DNA of 64,000 nucleotides from Lepeophtheirus salmonis (Eukaryota > Arthropoda > Copepoda > Siphonostomatoida > Caligidae): the NCBI RefSeq assembly GCF_016086655.4, contig NC_052140.2:3906001-3970000 (forward strand), written 5' to 3'. The translations under genes and the position numbers were made by a program. This document shows, piece by piece, positions 1-11,136 of this stretch (positions are counted from its first letter, which is position 1; each line of letters opens with the position of its first letter). The notes beneath the pieces are model-generated. The model was given only the letters and a program-made list of their open reading frames with translations. It was not told the DNA's origin and searched no databases.

Positions 1-262
1 CACATATATGACGAGGGATCAACGATAAATTGTATTCCAGTCCTTTTGGAAACGGAGCATCAGTGGTTTATAACTTATTGAGAACAACTCTGCATATCCT
101 TTTCTGGATTCGAAAGTTACATCCTATAGCGAAACTAGTTTTATCAAAAAGAAAAAATATATGAAATACCAGGGGTGTCCCAAGGATAATATATTTTTTT
201 TAAATGCTCATGTTTTTTAAATGTTTAAAAAGCATTATAGTGTTATAATTACTCCGTATAAC

Positions 263-495
263 CTAGGATCCTTCTTTGAAGTCCATATACATAAAGGAAC
301 GGCCAGGTCCCAAACCTACACTCATTGAAATCAATTGAATAGTTTTTCCTGAACACATTGTCCATAAAATTTTTAATATTAGTTTTCCCATTAAGTTTTT
401 TCTTCCTAAGCGATAATTGTTTCTAGTCCAAAACATTCCACCTCCTGCTAACGCTCCTGAATACCCATGAAGTAGTATCAACTCAGACGAGGGAA
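263..495 (-). CDS. unassigned short reading frame, possible terminal exon or pseudogene
   Basis: An open frame of about 77 codons reads leftwards and ends at a TAG at 263-265. A pyrimidine-rich tract ending in AG lies just upstream of its 5' end (minus strand, about 485-515), so it could be a terminal exon. The composition is more protein-like than its surroundings. The peptide has a Gly-rich start (GALAGGG), then LGRK, a hydrophobic stretch, and a C-terminal motif SVGLG followed at fixed spacing by S and DFK. The order LGRK, hydrophobic segment, VGLG...S....DFK is weakly reminiscent of the mitochondrial inner-membrane protein Mic10, but the glycine pattern of its first membrane segment is missing and the spacing is shorter. 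That resemblance is inference and could be chance. No neighbouring exon was found. It may be a processed pseudogene. Confidence 0.22.
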
Positions 496-1072
496 TCGAG
501 AGTTGAAAGCAAAATATATAGTGTATTTTGTGTTAGAGTGGTTATAAATAATCTATTTTATATATTTTACAAAATTTAATACCATTAAGATTATGAATTT
601 ACTATTATAAAAAAACTTCTGATCAGTTTGTTACCTGATTCCTATAGTAGAAATATATTTGATAACTAAATAAATTTTTATCTTACTATTTTTTTCAAGG
701 AAGTATTTGCAATATGATTTAAAGTGAAATAAAAGAGGGTCAAGAACAGATTTATATACGTACAATAACTAGAAGCTAATAAAAAACTTATTTTTACTAT
801 TCATACGCTTTATTATAAGGAACAGAACCATTTCACATTTATGACTTGGCAATATTCATTCGTGTATGAACCATTTATTTTAATTTTTATGTAGGGTCAG
901 TATAGATTTTGGACTCGTTAATATGTAAATATAACTCGTACAACATTAAAATAATTATAATTAATATTTTAATGAGCATTCAAAAACTATTTAAAATAAT
1001 GGGAATCTGTTCAAAATAAAATATCAATCAAAAATACATTATTAAAAATAAATCATATTTTGTGAAAGAAAT
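496..1072. other. AT-rich DNA without recognised feature
   Basis: Both strands were read. Only short stop-rich frames and A/T runs are present, with no repeat boundary that could be supported. Confidence 0.5.
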
Positions 1073-1475
1073 ATTAGGGTGTTCCAAAAAAATAAGCTAT
1101 GTTTCTACAAAAAATTAAAGTTATATTTTTTGTTTTTGATTTCGTCTATTCAAATATGAAAAATATAATAGAATAGTGCTCCCACACATATAGGAAAGCA
1201 ATCTAAAGAATTATTGCAATCAAAAGTGAAATTTTGGTGAAAACAGTTTTGGCCCCCTTCAAGACCAGATCTTAAGCCCATCGATTATTTTGTCTATGGG
1301 TATCTAAAGTGCAAGGCAAAGAAAAAAGGCATCCAAATATTGAATCTCTCCATGCCAGTTTTGAGCAGGAATGGATTGAACAACCAAGTAATAAATTTGG
1401 CTAAGTTTAAAAACCCATATCTCTGAAGCTAAACACGAATTGATCTTATTTTTTTAGTGTTTTTACACCTAAGTT
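1073..1475 (+). mobile_element. small internally deleted mariner-like element
   Basis: The left end begins TTAGGGTGTTCC followed by an A-run and ATAAG. About 370 bp to the right, CTTATTTTTTT...ACACCTAA is an imperfect inverted copy. The interval contains the tail of a mariner-like transposase, described separately. The TTAGGGTG-type start at a TA is typical of Tc1/mariner MITEs and recurs in this window. The right boundary is imperfect, with an insertion between the T-run and ACACC, so the element extent is tentative. Confidence 0.35.
1214..1415 (+). pseudogene. mariner-like transposase, C-terminal fragment
   Basis: The frame reads VKFW, a stop, KQFWPP and then PDLKPIDYFVYG, matching the last catalytic block of mariner-like DDE transposases (usual form SPDLNPLDYFVWG). 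The third catalytic acidic residue is the D of PID. After GYLKCKAKKK the frame shifts by one and continues HPNIESLHASFEQEWIEQ, the conserved helix that follows the catalytic block. The extreme C-terminus (FRPRIEAVI type) is absent. At least one in-frame stop and one frameshift make it non-functional. The helix-turn-helix domain and the first two catalytic Asp residues were not found upstream. Confidence 0.75.
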
Positions 1476-2186
1476 GTATATACATTCTGAAATAAAAATC
1501 AGCAAATTCTGAGCATGAGGTTATGCTTTTTGATAGGTTTTGATAATTTTGAACCTCCAGTAAATTTGTAAACTTCTTATATATATAATATCATTTAAAC
1601 ATGTGGGAACTATTTTCTAATTATCTTTTTGCCGAATGACCACTTTCACTATGCTCAAAAAAATAAATTTGATGATGATTCATGATGCAAAACTATATAA
1701 TATGATTCCCATTCCTGTTACTTCAATTTTAAAAATTAAGATGTTGAATTATTTGCTGGTATTTCAATCATAAAGTTTACATTATTCTATAATTTATTCC
1801 TTTGATTAAACAATTATTCTCCAATTAATGTATTTATGGATTGGGTGGTTGTGATGATTTATGTTACAACGGAGGTAATAGCCGTTCCAGCCAAATGTTG
1901 AAACATCCTTATATTGATATGAATAAAGTATAAATTAATCAAAACTAAATTATTGCAGTACGTAGTGAAACTACATGAATGGAATTCATAATTACATTGT
2001 ACTGTAACATAAATAAACATGAAATACATGGTTAGGCAGCAAAACGTGGACTGTTAACTAATATTAATTTTATCATTAATATATGAAGGTTTAGTGATTA
2101 TTTTTTAACATTATGGCTCAGACATTGTCTGTGCATGAACAAACTTTAATAAACATTTCATTGTCATAAGTGATCAAAAAGCCAAA

Positions 2187-2345
2187 ATGAAGAGCATCTT
2201 AGATCTCCTAGATTCTGAAGTTGAGGTGGCCAAGATTATGGACATTGTGAAGTGCTCCAAGTCCTGGTTTTAAAGGTGGCTAAGATAAAAAATATAGAGA
2301 CGACATTTCCAGGAAATCAGGAAGTGAAGGAGAAAATTTAAATAT
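2187..2345 (+). pseudogene. mariner-like transposase, N-terminal helix-turn-helix remnant
   Basis: From the ATG at 2187 the frame reads MKSILDLLDSEVEVAKI, then MDIVKCSKSWF and a stop. This is a Tc1/mariner N-terminal DNA-binding segment: acidic helix, then a helix-turn-helix around IVKCSKS. The sequence continues in another frame with KVAKI. Close relatives occur on the minus strand at 34995-35130 (VVRIMDIVKYS) and 59990-60390 (VVRIMDIVKCS), which supports real ancestry. Stops and frameshifts disable it. The DDE core that should follow is missing before the tail resumes near 2508. Confidence 0.65.
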
Positions 2346-2507
2346 AGATACGCATTTCTTGTTCAGCTTGAAGAAGAAGATCTAGGAAGACCCCACCAAA
2401 TCGATGAATCACCTTGACAACGACTTATTTTGTGACTTCTAGCACCACCAGGATGGTCGTGTAAGTCAACCATCCTTCACAACACCTTCCTGATAGAGGT
2501 CATGAAG

Positions 2508-2764
2508 GGAAGGAAGCTCGAGGAATAAAGAGGCAAAGATATATGGGCCCTATCTCACCAAATTTGAAACTGCTGGACTTTGCTGTTTTAGGCACTTTGG
2601 AGAGGGAAACAAACAAAACTCCACATCCAAATATGGGCTCACTGAAGGCCGCCATAGTGGCTGCATGGAACAACTTGTCTGAGGAGTTTATAATCAGTTT
2701 CTGCAAGTCATTTCAGCGACGTGTAAAGGCTGTAATTGATGCTGAAAGGGACCATATTGAATGA
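2508..2764 (+). pseudogene. mariner-like transposase, C-terminal tail
   Basis: The frame is open to a TGA at 2762-2764. It reads LLDFAVLGTLERE (last catalytic block, with D in place of the usual NPLDY D), then NKTPHPNMGSLKAAI, AAWNNLSEEFI, CKSFQRRVKAVID and HIE. Those are the family's conserved C-terminal helices and normal end. The tail is well preserved compared with the N-terminal part, but the first two catalytic Asp blocks are not present in the element. It sits about 100 bp inside the right terminal repeat, its expected position. Confidence 0.8.
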
Positions 2765-3644
2765 CCAAGTTTGGAAAAGCCTCATTTACATGTTTTGTAG
2801 AAACTTTTTTTTTTTTTTGTTATTAAAAATAAAACATTTTAAAGTATTTCTAAAGCACTCTTGAGTCCACGTTTTGCCAAAATGTCTTATGGTAAAGTAT
2901 CCTAGAACCGATTTAATACCGAATATTCTTTGGGAAAATGGGTGCTTCCTATTTTTTTAAATATTTCAATGCCTAAGATCAAATAATAAAAGAATAATAT
3001 GCATGTCAGATTTTTAAGAGTTGTGTTTGACTCTTTAATCCTTGGACACCCTAATTTACAGGCGTACATTATTCATTATTTTGTATTATATAATGTTATG
3101 TTAATAAACATGTACTTTACAGTATGCTCAATTTTTCTTACGTGTAGTAAGATGTACTGTCTAGAGTAAAGTTTATCTTTTTTTCTTCTTTTTGTCATAA
3201 TATTTTGTACAAAAACCATTTTTCATCTAGAACTGTGAATACATATATGTATTTCCACATGAAAATCTTTCTTTATGTAATATGTTGAGTACATTTAAAC
3301 ACAATTTTATTGATATATGTGTTTATTTTTATATTGCTGTGGGTAGTTGTACGTTTTCAGTACCTTGCATTAATGATAAATATATACTTTTTATCTACTT
3401 TTACGTTCTTTTATAACCATTAAACTATTTCAAATAAAGTCACTTTAAAATTTTAAATGAAGAACAGCCTATTCCTTGTAACAGGGTTTATCAACCAGTG
3501 TGCCGAAGAGGCAGATACTAGAACATTTATTAAAATTATTTCAGAAAGTGATCATGTAAAACATTAAGGAAGTAAAATCCTAGCTTCTGCCAAACCAACC
3601 CCTATTTTAAGAAGCTGAGACACGGGTGAATACGTGTCTGATTA

Positions 3645-3846
3645 GTGTTGTGTCGATCATTAATTAGGACTAAAAACTGCAGTTCCGTCTCAGTTCAGTG
3701 GTCAAGTTCAGTCCTGTATATCAGTTCTAAAACTTCTTTGGTTAATCTATTCTAGTACTGACAGTCCAAAGGACGACGGTCTGAAAAACAATTAGGACCG
3801 GCCCTAAGAGTGGACTAGACTGAATTAATAAGGACTGGAACAAACA
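3645..3846. repeat. palindromic MITE, family C (AGTGTTGTGTC...)
   Basis: It begins AGTGTTGTGTCGATC, followed by ATTAGGACT and CAGTTCAGTGG. It ends with GGACCGGCCCTAAGAG, GGACTAGACTGAA and AATAAGGACTGGAAC, which mirror the start. The two halves are mutual inverted copies rich in AGTCC/GGACT. Related copies lie at 26260, 40950, 46314, 46746, 48085 and 51708. No coding sequence is present. Confidence 0.65.
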
Positions 3847-5080
3847 AAAGGTTTTGCATTGGGTGTAACCGAAGATAAATTGTAAATGAAAGTTTAAAGA
3901 CTTCTTCCCAAACAAATGCAAGGGTTGAAAACCTTTGGATTTTGGAACATTTTATTATGGATCTAGATTACTCAAAGGACTGTGTCAGAAAATGAACTGA
4001 TGTAACGATCAACAGATAAAACTTCAGCTCACACAAGTAGACCTTGCATTATTCTGGATACTGACTGCAAAATCTATTTTTGTCAAAACAGGAAATCAAA
4101 TATATGTTTGAATCACCAACATCAATTTGTTTGAGTTGGTTTTCCATTGTGACTTTCACAAAATCAATTGCAAGGAACAAAAAAACTGAAATATGATATA
4201 AATTTTATTTATTCTTTCTCAGTAACAAAACCAAGTGTCTTTCTGAGTGTAACCAGAATATGTATTTTGATACTTACAGCTGAAAGTGGCGTAACACAAA
4301 TCTACAGCCCATTTTATATTTTGTTGTTTGAATATATTAATCACTTGTTTGGGAAGATCAAATTCTGAAAATCCCGTTTGTCTACTGTCTAAGATGTAAT
4401 AGATAAATAAAATGTAGGAGATGCTGATATGGACAGTAAGGAAGTAACGTACCTCTGTATTCAGATCACTTTAAAAATAAATAACTGATACCAGGCGCAT
4501 AGTTGTGGTCTAAAATCAAATAAAATAAACCGTTTTTTTGTTAAACTTATCTTATTGACGGTAAGTTATTGCGTTTTTGTAGTATTTATGAGCATGATTA
4601 AGTCTCATGAAACAGTGAATACAAAATCATAATCACTCACCTGGGGCCATGAGAACTAGAATTCAATATGTTGTCCATTTTTTAAAAATCCATAGTGAGT
4701 GGATTTTGAAAAACTTTTTTTAAGTTAAGCTAACACAGTATATCTTTTATTATTCATGCCATCATGAAAAAAAAAAATTGTATGGTCTAAGGCAATACAC
4801 ATTTATATTTTGCTTTCATTTAAGTTTTGTTTTCTACATATCTCAGTCAGTACCCAAATCATAAGCTTTAGAATCAGTTGTAGAAATTTTATTATATTTT
4901 GTTCCACTTGACGATCGTAGCAACATAAACTTTTGCACAACGGAGTGCAATTCTTGCATTTCTCACTTGTGAAAAGTAGATATAAGTAGGACTGTTGAAG
5001 CACTCAAAAAATTTAATGGAATATTAAAAAGGTTATAAGAGACAGTGGTCGCAGTCAATGATACTATTAACGAGAAAAGG
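3847..5080. other. AT-rich DNA without recognised feature
   Basis: Only short chance reading frames are seen. Nothing with a recognisable motif, terminal repeat or duplication was found. Confidence 0.45.
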
Positions 5081-5084
5081 GGAA

Positions 5085-5470
5085 TGGCGATTGTCAAAAG
5101 CTTAGCCAGGGACTGTGATTTGAGCAGAATCATCTTGAACTATCTCTTTTAAGAAGATCATGCACATAATGTGTATCAAAGGCCTCTTAGACAAAGTCTA
5201 TAGAACACTTATTGTAAAAGAAAGTTTAATGGGGCCAAGTTTCTACTTACAAATCTCAATAAACATCCAAATAGGGCCCCTCACAGTTTGTATCTGTTAC
5301 ACTTCCATCATGCTTTCTTTGAGTGTTTATTCGAGAATATAATTCACTTCCAAGCAACAACCTAAGTACGTTATCATGGGTGTTTGGGTTACCCTGGATA
5401 GTAATTTCATTAAAAATGGTTGCGATAATTTTAAGTCCAAGCAATAGGCCGCAGTTGCCAATTATGGTTA
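5085..5470 (+). pseudogene. probable mariner-like transposase remnant, highly decayed
   Basis: The stretch is less AT-rich than its flanks. One frame gives KRGMAIVKSLARDCDLSRIIL, which fits the family's pattern of a SVRxLARDCGVSxxTI helix-turn-helix. After about 250 bp another frame gives RVITMGVWVTLDSNFIKNG, which could be the strand following the first catalytic Asp (MVLGVVSSDG type). Multiple stops and frameshifts intervene and no catalytic block is certain. The link to mariner is inference from motif style; it could be another degraded mobile-element protein. Confidence 0.35.
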
Positions 5471-6240
5471 CTTTATGAAATATTTGTAATCAATTTTCAA
5501 TTTTTGTTTAAAAATATATTTGACCCTTTATAGATATTTTTCAGACAAAAATACATCAAAACATAAAATCATTTCATGTGCCTCAAACCCTGCTACTTAC
5601 CCAAATAAACTATTAACATTAATAGCTTCCACATTTAATTAGATTACCTGCAAGCAGCTATGAGAGGAAGGACATAAGCACAGCTCTGTATCAAGAAAGA
5701 AAGTTTAGGCAGCAACTACCTATATATCGATTCTTAACTTTACTAAAACAAGTCAAACAGGTACTTACACTTACAATTTTATTCAAAATTTAGAAAATAC
5801 AAAGTTTTGTTTATAACCAGCGGTTATCATTTTCTTTAACACTTTCTCTCATGAATTAAAAATAGGTGAAATAAAAAAAAAAATTTTTTTTTTTACAAAG
5901 TTTTGTTTATAAGAAACATAACCCAAGAAAAAAAAAAGTATTTAAAAAAAAAATTACAAAATTTTGCCCTCAAGCAACAGAATGAAATTAAGATCCATAA
6001 TTGCTACAAAAAGAAAAGAAAATAATCTTATTTTCACGTTCCTTATTCTATTTATTAAAAAATTAAATTTCAAATCATAAAACACAATTTTTATTATTAT
6101 TCTCGTAATTAATAATTTGCTAAACAGAGTTTTACATAGGTTCTTGAAACTTAAAGGATTGAAACAATCGTGAAACAGGTAAACTCCGTTATTTCTGATG
6201 CTGAAATGTATAAATATTTATCCCTAAACACATATTAATA
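5471..6240. other. AT-rich DNA, weak repeat A trace
   Basis: Mostly A/T runs (for example 5875-5945). A short stretch at 5645-5740 (GCAAGCAGCTATGAGAGG) resembles the middle of dispersed repeat A on the minus strand. Confidence 0.4.
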
Positions 6241-6249
6241 CGATAATTC

Positions 6250-6640
6250 TTGCAGGTCATCCATTTTTTGATAATTGTTGATAACAGAGCCAATGGCATT
6301 GTTGATTTTCTTATCCCTCCATCCACGTTACGGCTTATTGTAGCTGATCTAATCAAATGTCATTACAGCTAAGCTGTTCTCCTCCAAAATATTCATTTAA
6401 TTGTCATGGTATCCATGTTGATTTTCGGTCTCTTTTTTTAACATCCCCAAAATACACGATTTTCATAACTACTTATAACACTCCAACAAATCACAAGTGT
6501 CAGTAAGTGTCGTTCATGTGCACAACCCCTCGTGGCTATAATTTATATTTTTTAGTTAAAAAGAATTAAAGAGTAATGACTACAGCTTCAGAAAAGAAAA
6601 GAAAAAACACTTTCATTTTACAACTACAAAATATTTATAA
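6250..6640 (+). repeat. dispersed repeat A
   Basis: It contains AGCTGATCTAATCAAATGTC, then TTACAGCTAAGCTGTTCTCC and TCCAAAATATTC, the most conserved stretch of repeat A. It continues through TTGATTTTCGGTCTC into AACATCCCCAAAATACACG. A second, oppositely oriented part of the family (CACTCCAACAAATC, GTGTCGTTCATGTGCAC) follows at 6480-6530, so this is a composite of two copies. No open reading frame. Confidence 0.5.
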
Positions 6641-7057
6641 CTCGCTTAAAGTCCTATTTTTGAGCAAACGTATACTAGGATTTAAAGTCCTAAAATATGT
6701 TTGCCTATCAGAAAAAAAAATTGAATAACAAAATCATATAATTTGGGAAATAGTTTTATTTGTAGTGAACAAATGAGAACCTACTAATATTTAATCCATG
6801 TTCATATTATAATAAATAATTCTTACTTAAACAAACATTCTCGTATATATATGTATAGCTATGGAAAATTTGAGCCTATCCTTAAATCAACACTATTAAT
6901 ATCACCTTATATACATATATATGTTTGTATTTCCCGTCCCCTTTGACATATGAATCTTGTATATATTTAGATTTTTATAATAAATAAGAATATGGTATTC
7001 TTCTAGAAAATTGAAATGGAATCATTCAAGATAGAAAAAAATAAGTATAGTATAGTG

Positions 7058-7083
7058 TACATTAGGATGTGGCTGGTGCCCAA
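7058..7083 (+). repeat. MITE family B terminal repeat
   Basis: ACATTAGGATGTGGCTGGTG matches the end sequence of the MITE at 51301 (TATTAGGGCGAGGCTGGTG). Related ends lie at 36136, 38780 (inverted) and 50934. No partner end was found nearby, so only the terminus is annotated. Confidence 0.45.
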
Positions 7084-7989
7084 GAAATTCTTTAATTTGA
7101 CAGATAATGCTTTATTTTATGGGTACCTGTGTATGTACTTAATGAACATGTCTGTGCTATTTTCTTCAGATATATTAATTTTTACCTATAGCAAAAATAA
7201 CAATAAACTATAAAAATCAAATTTTTGAATGTGTCTTCTATTTTTTTTATTAAAATATATTTTTTTAGATTAAGATACTATCAATAAATATTCTATTCCA
7301 CATAGTCTATTCCACAATGAAGTAGAGTTTCAAAAATTGTCTGTGTGTCCAATGAAATGAACCCCAGGAAATCCAAAATTCTTCATCCACCATTCGTTAA
7401 GGTTTGATATAATTAAAAATACCCTACAATAATTTTTTGAGTCTTAAGAATCCGTAAGATGAGAAAAAAAATGTTTTCTTAAAATTTATAACTTAGTTAC
7501 ACTGAATTAATATTGTACAGTCACGGAATTCTAAACGCATGGAATAATCACGCATGCAGTCTAGCTTGTTTTTTTTTCTTCCTTTCTCATCCTCAAATAA
7601 ATTAATGAGGTTGACTCATCTTTTCTTTCTATATTTTTCCTTTCATATTATCTTCATGTAGGATGCGTGAGGATTTTATGTGTCTAAAACTCCATAGTAC
7701 AGTCAAACCTGGCCTCAATGTTCTGGTTTGAGTGTATGACTGCACTAGACGGCCATACTCAGATCCTACGCAGATCATAACATAAAAACTGTATTGAGTA
7801 CGTCCCTTAAATCCCCTGCCAGTGGTCATATAAATTAATTCATACCTAGTAAATAGCTTCAAAGAGAGGTTATAAAATATATCCTAGAAAGCCGGAGTGG
7901 TTTCTTTAAGTTAACAATCTGATGAGGCTTTTTTTATTTACCAATTTTTTTAATTAAAAACATTAAGTATAAAGTAGTGCGTGAGCTCA

Positions 7990-8245
7990 TGAAAGACGGA
8001 GAGTAACAATGAATGTTTGCTCGGGCGTTATATGTCTTAGTTCTTGTTGACTCGGAGTTGAATTGAGGATCCTCCTCGGAGCCAATATATCCATGATATA
8101 TATGGAGTGGGATTTGTGTAAACGTTCTTCCTCTCACAGTTTCTTGCAGCTGATCTAATAAAACGTCATGACAGCAAAGCTCCTCTCCTCCTAAATATTC
8201 TTCAAATTATCAGGATTACAATGTTCATTTTCGGTTTATTTTATT
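7990..8245 (+). repeat. dispersed repeat A, long copy
   Basis: In order it shows GTGAGCTCATGAAAGACGG, TTGTTGACTCGGAGTTGAA, GGAGTGGGATTTGTGTAAAC, GCAGCTGATCTAATAAAACG, TCATGACAGCAAAGCTCC and TTCATTTTCGGTT. This order recurs in the copies at 33140 and 60845 (plus) and 21890, 27290 and 48165 (minus), so it is the best guide to the family. No protein frame and no clear pol III A/B boxes were seen, so its class (SINE or non-autonomous DNA element) is undetermined. Confidence 0.6.
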
Positions 8246-8509
8246 TTTATATACCGAGAAGACATGTTGTATACATACCTGAAGCTTACTGTGACTGTTG
8301 AGTACAAAACAAATTCGGAGTGACCGGCTATATATTTTTGAATGTATGTATGTATTTATTTAGAGGAAAAAGTTGTGAAGTAGTAAGTAAGAAATTGTAA
8401 TACCAAGATGAAATCCCCACCATCTCTCGTGTTTACAAAAAATAACCTAAAATCCGAATTTTTTATTATTTTATTTCAAATAAAAAACAGAGTCATTGTA
8501 TGTCATGTT

Positions 8510-8745
8510 CTGTGAGGTATTTTCGTATTTTCTTAGCCTCAATCATGGCCTCAATGCTGCTTCTGAAGTGGGAACAGGCTTTTTTGACCTTGACCAAGTG
8601 TTCCAAGATAAAATAATCCATTTGATTAAGATTGGGGCTGCTGAGGCGCTACTGGTCCTTCGTCAAAAGGTCATTGTAGTTATCTTCAGGCCACACAAGA
8701 TACTCATTGTTCCTCTGTGAACTGAATCTCCGGCAGCTCCGATTA
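8510..8745 (-). pseudogene. mariner-like transposase, C-terminal fragment with internal deletion
   Basis: On the minus strand one frame reads RLSSPNLNQMDYFILEHLV, then KVKKACSHFRSS and IEAMIEAKK. The first part is the last catalytic block (usual SPDLNPMDYF, with the third Asp kept in MDY). The second is the family's C-terminal end (ACSRFRPRIEAVIEAKGG type). The helix normally between them is missing, so this is a deletion inside the tail. A stop lies just upstream of RLSSPN. No N-terminal domain or terminal repeats were recognised nearby. Confidence 0.65.
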
Positions 8746-9338
8746 TAGTATTTTGACGAAATGACTGAATGAAGTGTTTTATCTATATATTACGCAGGAT
8801 TTAAAAAAAATGATATGACGGTGACAGTTGGCTCCAGAGGAATGAAAAAACAGAGATTTTATTCACCTATTAAATTTTATAAAAAATTGTCTGGAGATTA
8901 TTTTTGACGTATAGGTTTGTGTTCTTCTTTTCAATCCCAATAAATGCTATTAAAATTTTTTTTTTTGCAAAAAGTGCAAAACATTTTCTTCTTGAATTTC
9001 GATTTGGTAATTTTTTAACATAGAGTAAAAGATGGACTTCTCATTTATACATATTTTTTCATGAATATATATTAGTATGTTATTTGAAGTTTATAACATT
9101 TAAAAAAAAAGTCATAATACATTTTCTATAACTATACAGGAGCTAGCTATATTATAATGCATTATAAAACACCCTAACGCTTGCCCACACTGAGTGGTTC
9201 TAAACATTATGAAAATTACATTTACCTTTGTCAATGTGATTTTCCGCTCCCTCCTTGGTCCGAGTAACGCAGGCTATTATATTCATACTTATTTTTTATA
9301 AATAAATATTTACATATTTATTTATTAATTGATATTAT

Positions 9339-9402
9339 GTAAACTCTAAAGGAAGAACATTTTGATATTTTCATGTCATAAAAACTCTAAAGGAAGAACA
9401 TT
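9339..9402. repeat. 42-bp-spaced direct duplication
   Basis: AAACTCTAAAGGAAGAACATT occurs twice, about 42 bp apart, separated by a T-rich spacer ending in CATGTCATA. It looks like a local tandem duplication. Confidence 0.7.
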
Positions 9403-10550
9403 ATTTGTTTCAAATATTTTTGTTTTTTTTAATCATCTTCATTTTAAATACTATTGATTTTACGTGTTTCGTTTTTTTATATTGTATCATTTTTTTTTTT
9501 TTTATGCTTTGTAAAAAAAAATACATAATAAAGGGAACAAAAAATATAACATAACAATAGTCCAACATTTACTTTTAATGTTATCTAATAGCATCATAGG
9601 CCAATTTCTCAAATATCCGTATAGATTTGTTGTATGAATTCTGAATCGATCAAACTTATAATATTCTCTACTTTTAGCTCAGTATTAATAATTTTATATC
9701 ATACAATGGATGTTCCCCAATTACTTTTTTGCATTTGTATGTAAAAAGGTAAATCTAAATCTCTTTGCTTAATTTAGAATTTTCGAAATATTAAAATATT
9801 TTAATTTTGAATAGTACACAACATAAACAAGGTGTGATTCCACTTTTTCAAAATTGGAGTATGACTTATAATTAATTCAAATTCAGGATTATGGAATTTT
9901 ATAGTAGGAATTTTGTATTTTTTGGTCACGAAACCTATAGATATTAATTCGATAAAGCGTATTTATTTTATAGTAGATAAAATTTGTCGGTCCCTCGAGA
10001 TCTGGCTTGACACAATTGTATTATTGTGATACCATTTTGTCTATGTCATGAAATAATATATAATATTGAGCTCTAGGTTGTTTAAAATTTATTGTATTTT
10101 AATTTGCATATGATTTAGAGAAAAAAAAAATTAGAGCCCTAGTTTTTTTACTTCTGCAAAGAAGTTGAACCTCTCTGTTAAATTTTCACGTTTTGTTCTC
10201 TGTTTTTTAGGTAGCTTGTATGTTGACAGGATTACAGCAAAAGTTACATTTCAATTTTGATCAAACTTGTGACCAAAATTATGTATGGTCACAGTAAGAG
10301 GCCATTGAATTTTTGGATGTCAATTCTACTTAATTTTCCTAAAACAATTTATATTACCTCCACGGATGGTGGAATCATTTTTGCACACACCTAAATTTAC
10401 TCGTTCTTTTGCAGCATTACTTAAATTGTAAACATATTAATCAGACCAAGATCAAAAATTATTCTTTTTTTGGGCATCATAGATTTGAAACTTTGATGGG
10501 ATAAATTAGGATACCAGCTGTCATCGAAGGGGATATCCCACTGATATTTT
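9403..10550. other. AT-rich DNA without recognised feature
   Basis: A moderately complex stretch near 9990-10050 and 10140-10380 has no open frame or terminal repeat that could be identified. Confidence 0.4.
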
Positions 10551-10554
10551 AGTG

Positions 10555-11136
10555 TACAGTGTGAGGACTCAAAAATTTAAAAAGCCAATTTCACTTGTAC
10601 ATATTTTCATTTTGTACCATTTTTATGGCAAACTTTTGAAGCTGAAGTTAGTAATTCCCCATTTTTCCACACCTTTTCTCCTTTGGGTAAACACATAGTT
10701 GTCCCTGGGAAACGTGCTCTTCAATTATGGTAAGGCAGGGTACCTGAAGAACTTGTAGGAGTTGTTTGTTTTGACTTTTTCGTTGGTTTTGAATAAGTAG
10801 GAAGGCATCTTGCTGCAGTCAAACGTCACGTCGCTGAGGACCAGGACCAGAGCTGGATGTTTTATTCTGAAAGTTTCCTCGACATGAGCTCTTGATTCAG
10901 TCGAAAAGTGATCATTTGTCCTGCTCCCAACAGCACCTACTGTGAAGATTTTCTTGCGGAGGAGATTACATACAAACTGCCGTTGCTCGGTAATTTTGAT
11001 TGTACAAAAAGAATACAAACATCAAATTGTAGCTTTTCTTCTCTTTCGAATGGAACCAAGTACAAAATTGTTATACTTTTAAAACTGAGGCTATACGGAC
11101 AAGAAGAGGATTCTAATTTTTGAGTCCTCATATGTA
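10555..11136 (-). mobile_element. deleted mariner-like element with perfect 16-bp terminal repeats
   Basis: TGAGGACTCAAAAATT at 10562-10577 is exactly inverted at 11115-11130. Both ends extend outward to a TA plus CA, consistent with TA target duplication. The roughly 580-bp interior contains a transposase core fragment on the minus strand, described separately, plus degenerate sequence. The helix-turn-helix region and the C-terminal block are absent. Confidence 0.75.
10680..11018 (-). pseudogene. mariner-like transposase, DDE-core fragment
   Basis: The frame reads KKIFTVGAV, NDHFSTES, FRIKHPALVLVLSDVTFD and then KMPSYLFKTNEKV. This is the region from the first catalytic Asp to the middle of the DDE fold (family form FSDEKIFTVDAV...KHPAxVMVLGVVASDGKKMPP). 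The first catalytic Asp, expected in FSDEKIFTV, has become Arg (LLRKKIFTV). A TAA interrupts the frame after YPALP; the frame then resumes LKSTFPRDNYVFTQ, but the following DGAP block with the second Asp is lost. Both losses make it catalytically dead. The first 30 or so codons are unrelated to the family and probably begin by chance. Confidence 0.8.

Larger units (their letters stand above)
2025..2891 (+). mobile_element. internally deleted mariner-like element with terminal inverted repeats
   Basis: The left terminal repeat contains GGCAGCAAAACGTGGACT (2035-2052). The right contains AGTCCACGTTTTGCC (2864-2878), its inverted copy with a small indel. A TA lies at 2025-2026, immediately before the repeat, and a TA is also found at a comparable distance beyond the right repeat, as expected for TA-targeting Tc1/mariner elements. 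The same terminal repeat occurs at 60473-60500 in another copy. The interior holds N- and C-terminal parts of one transposase with the middle lost. Intact family members should be well over 1 kb; this one is about 0.86 kb. Confidence 0.75.
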
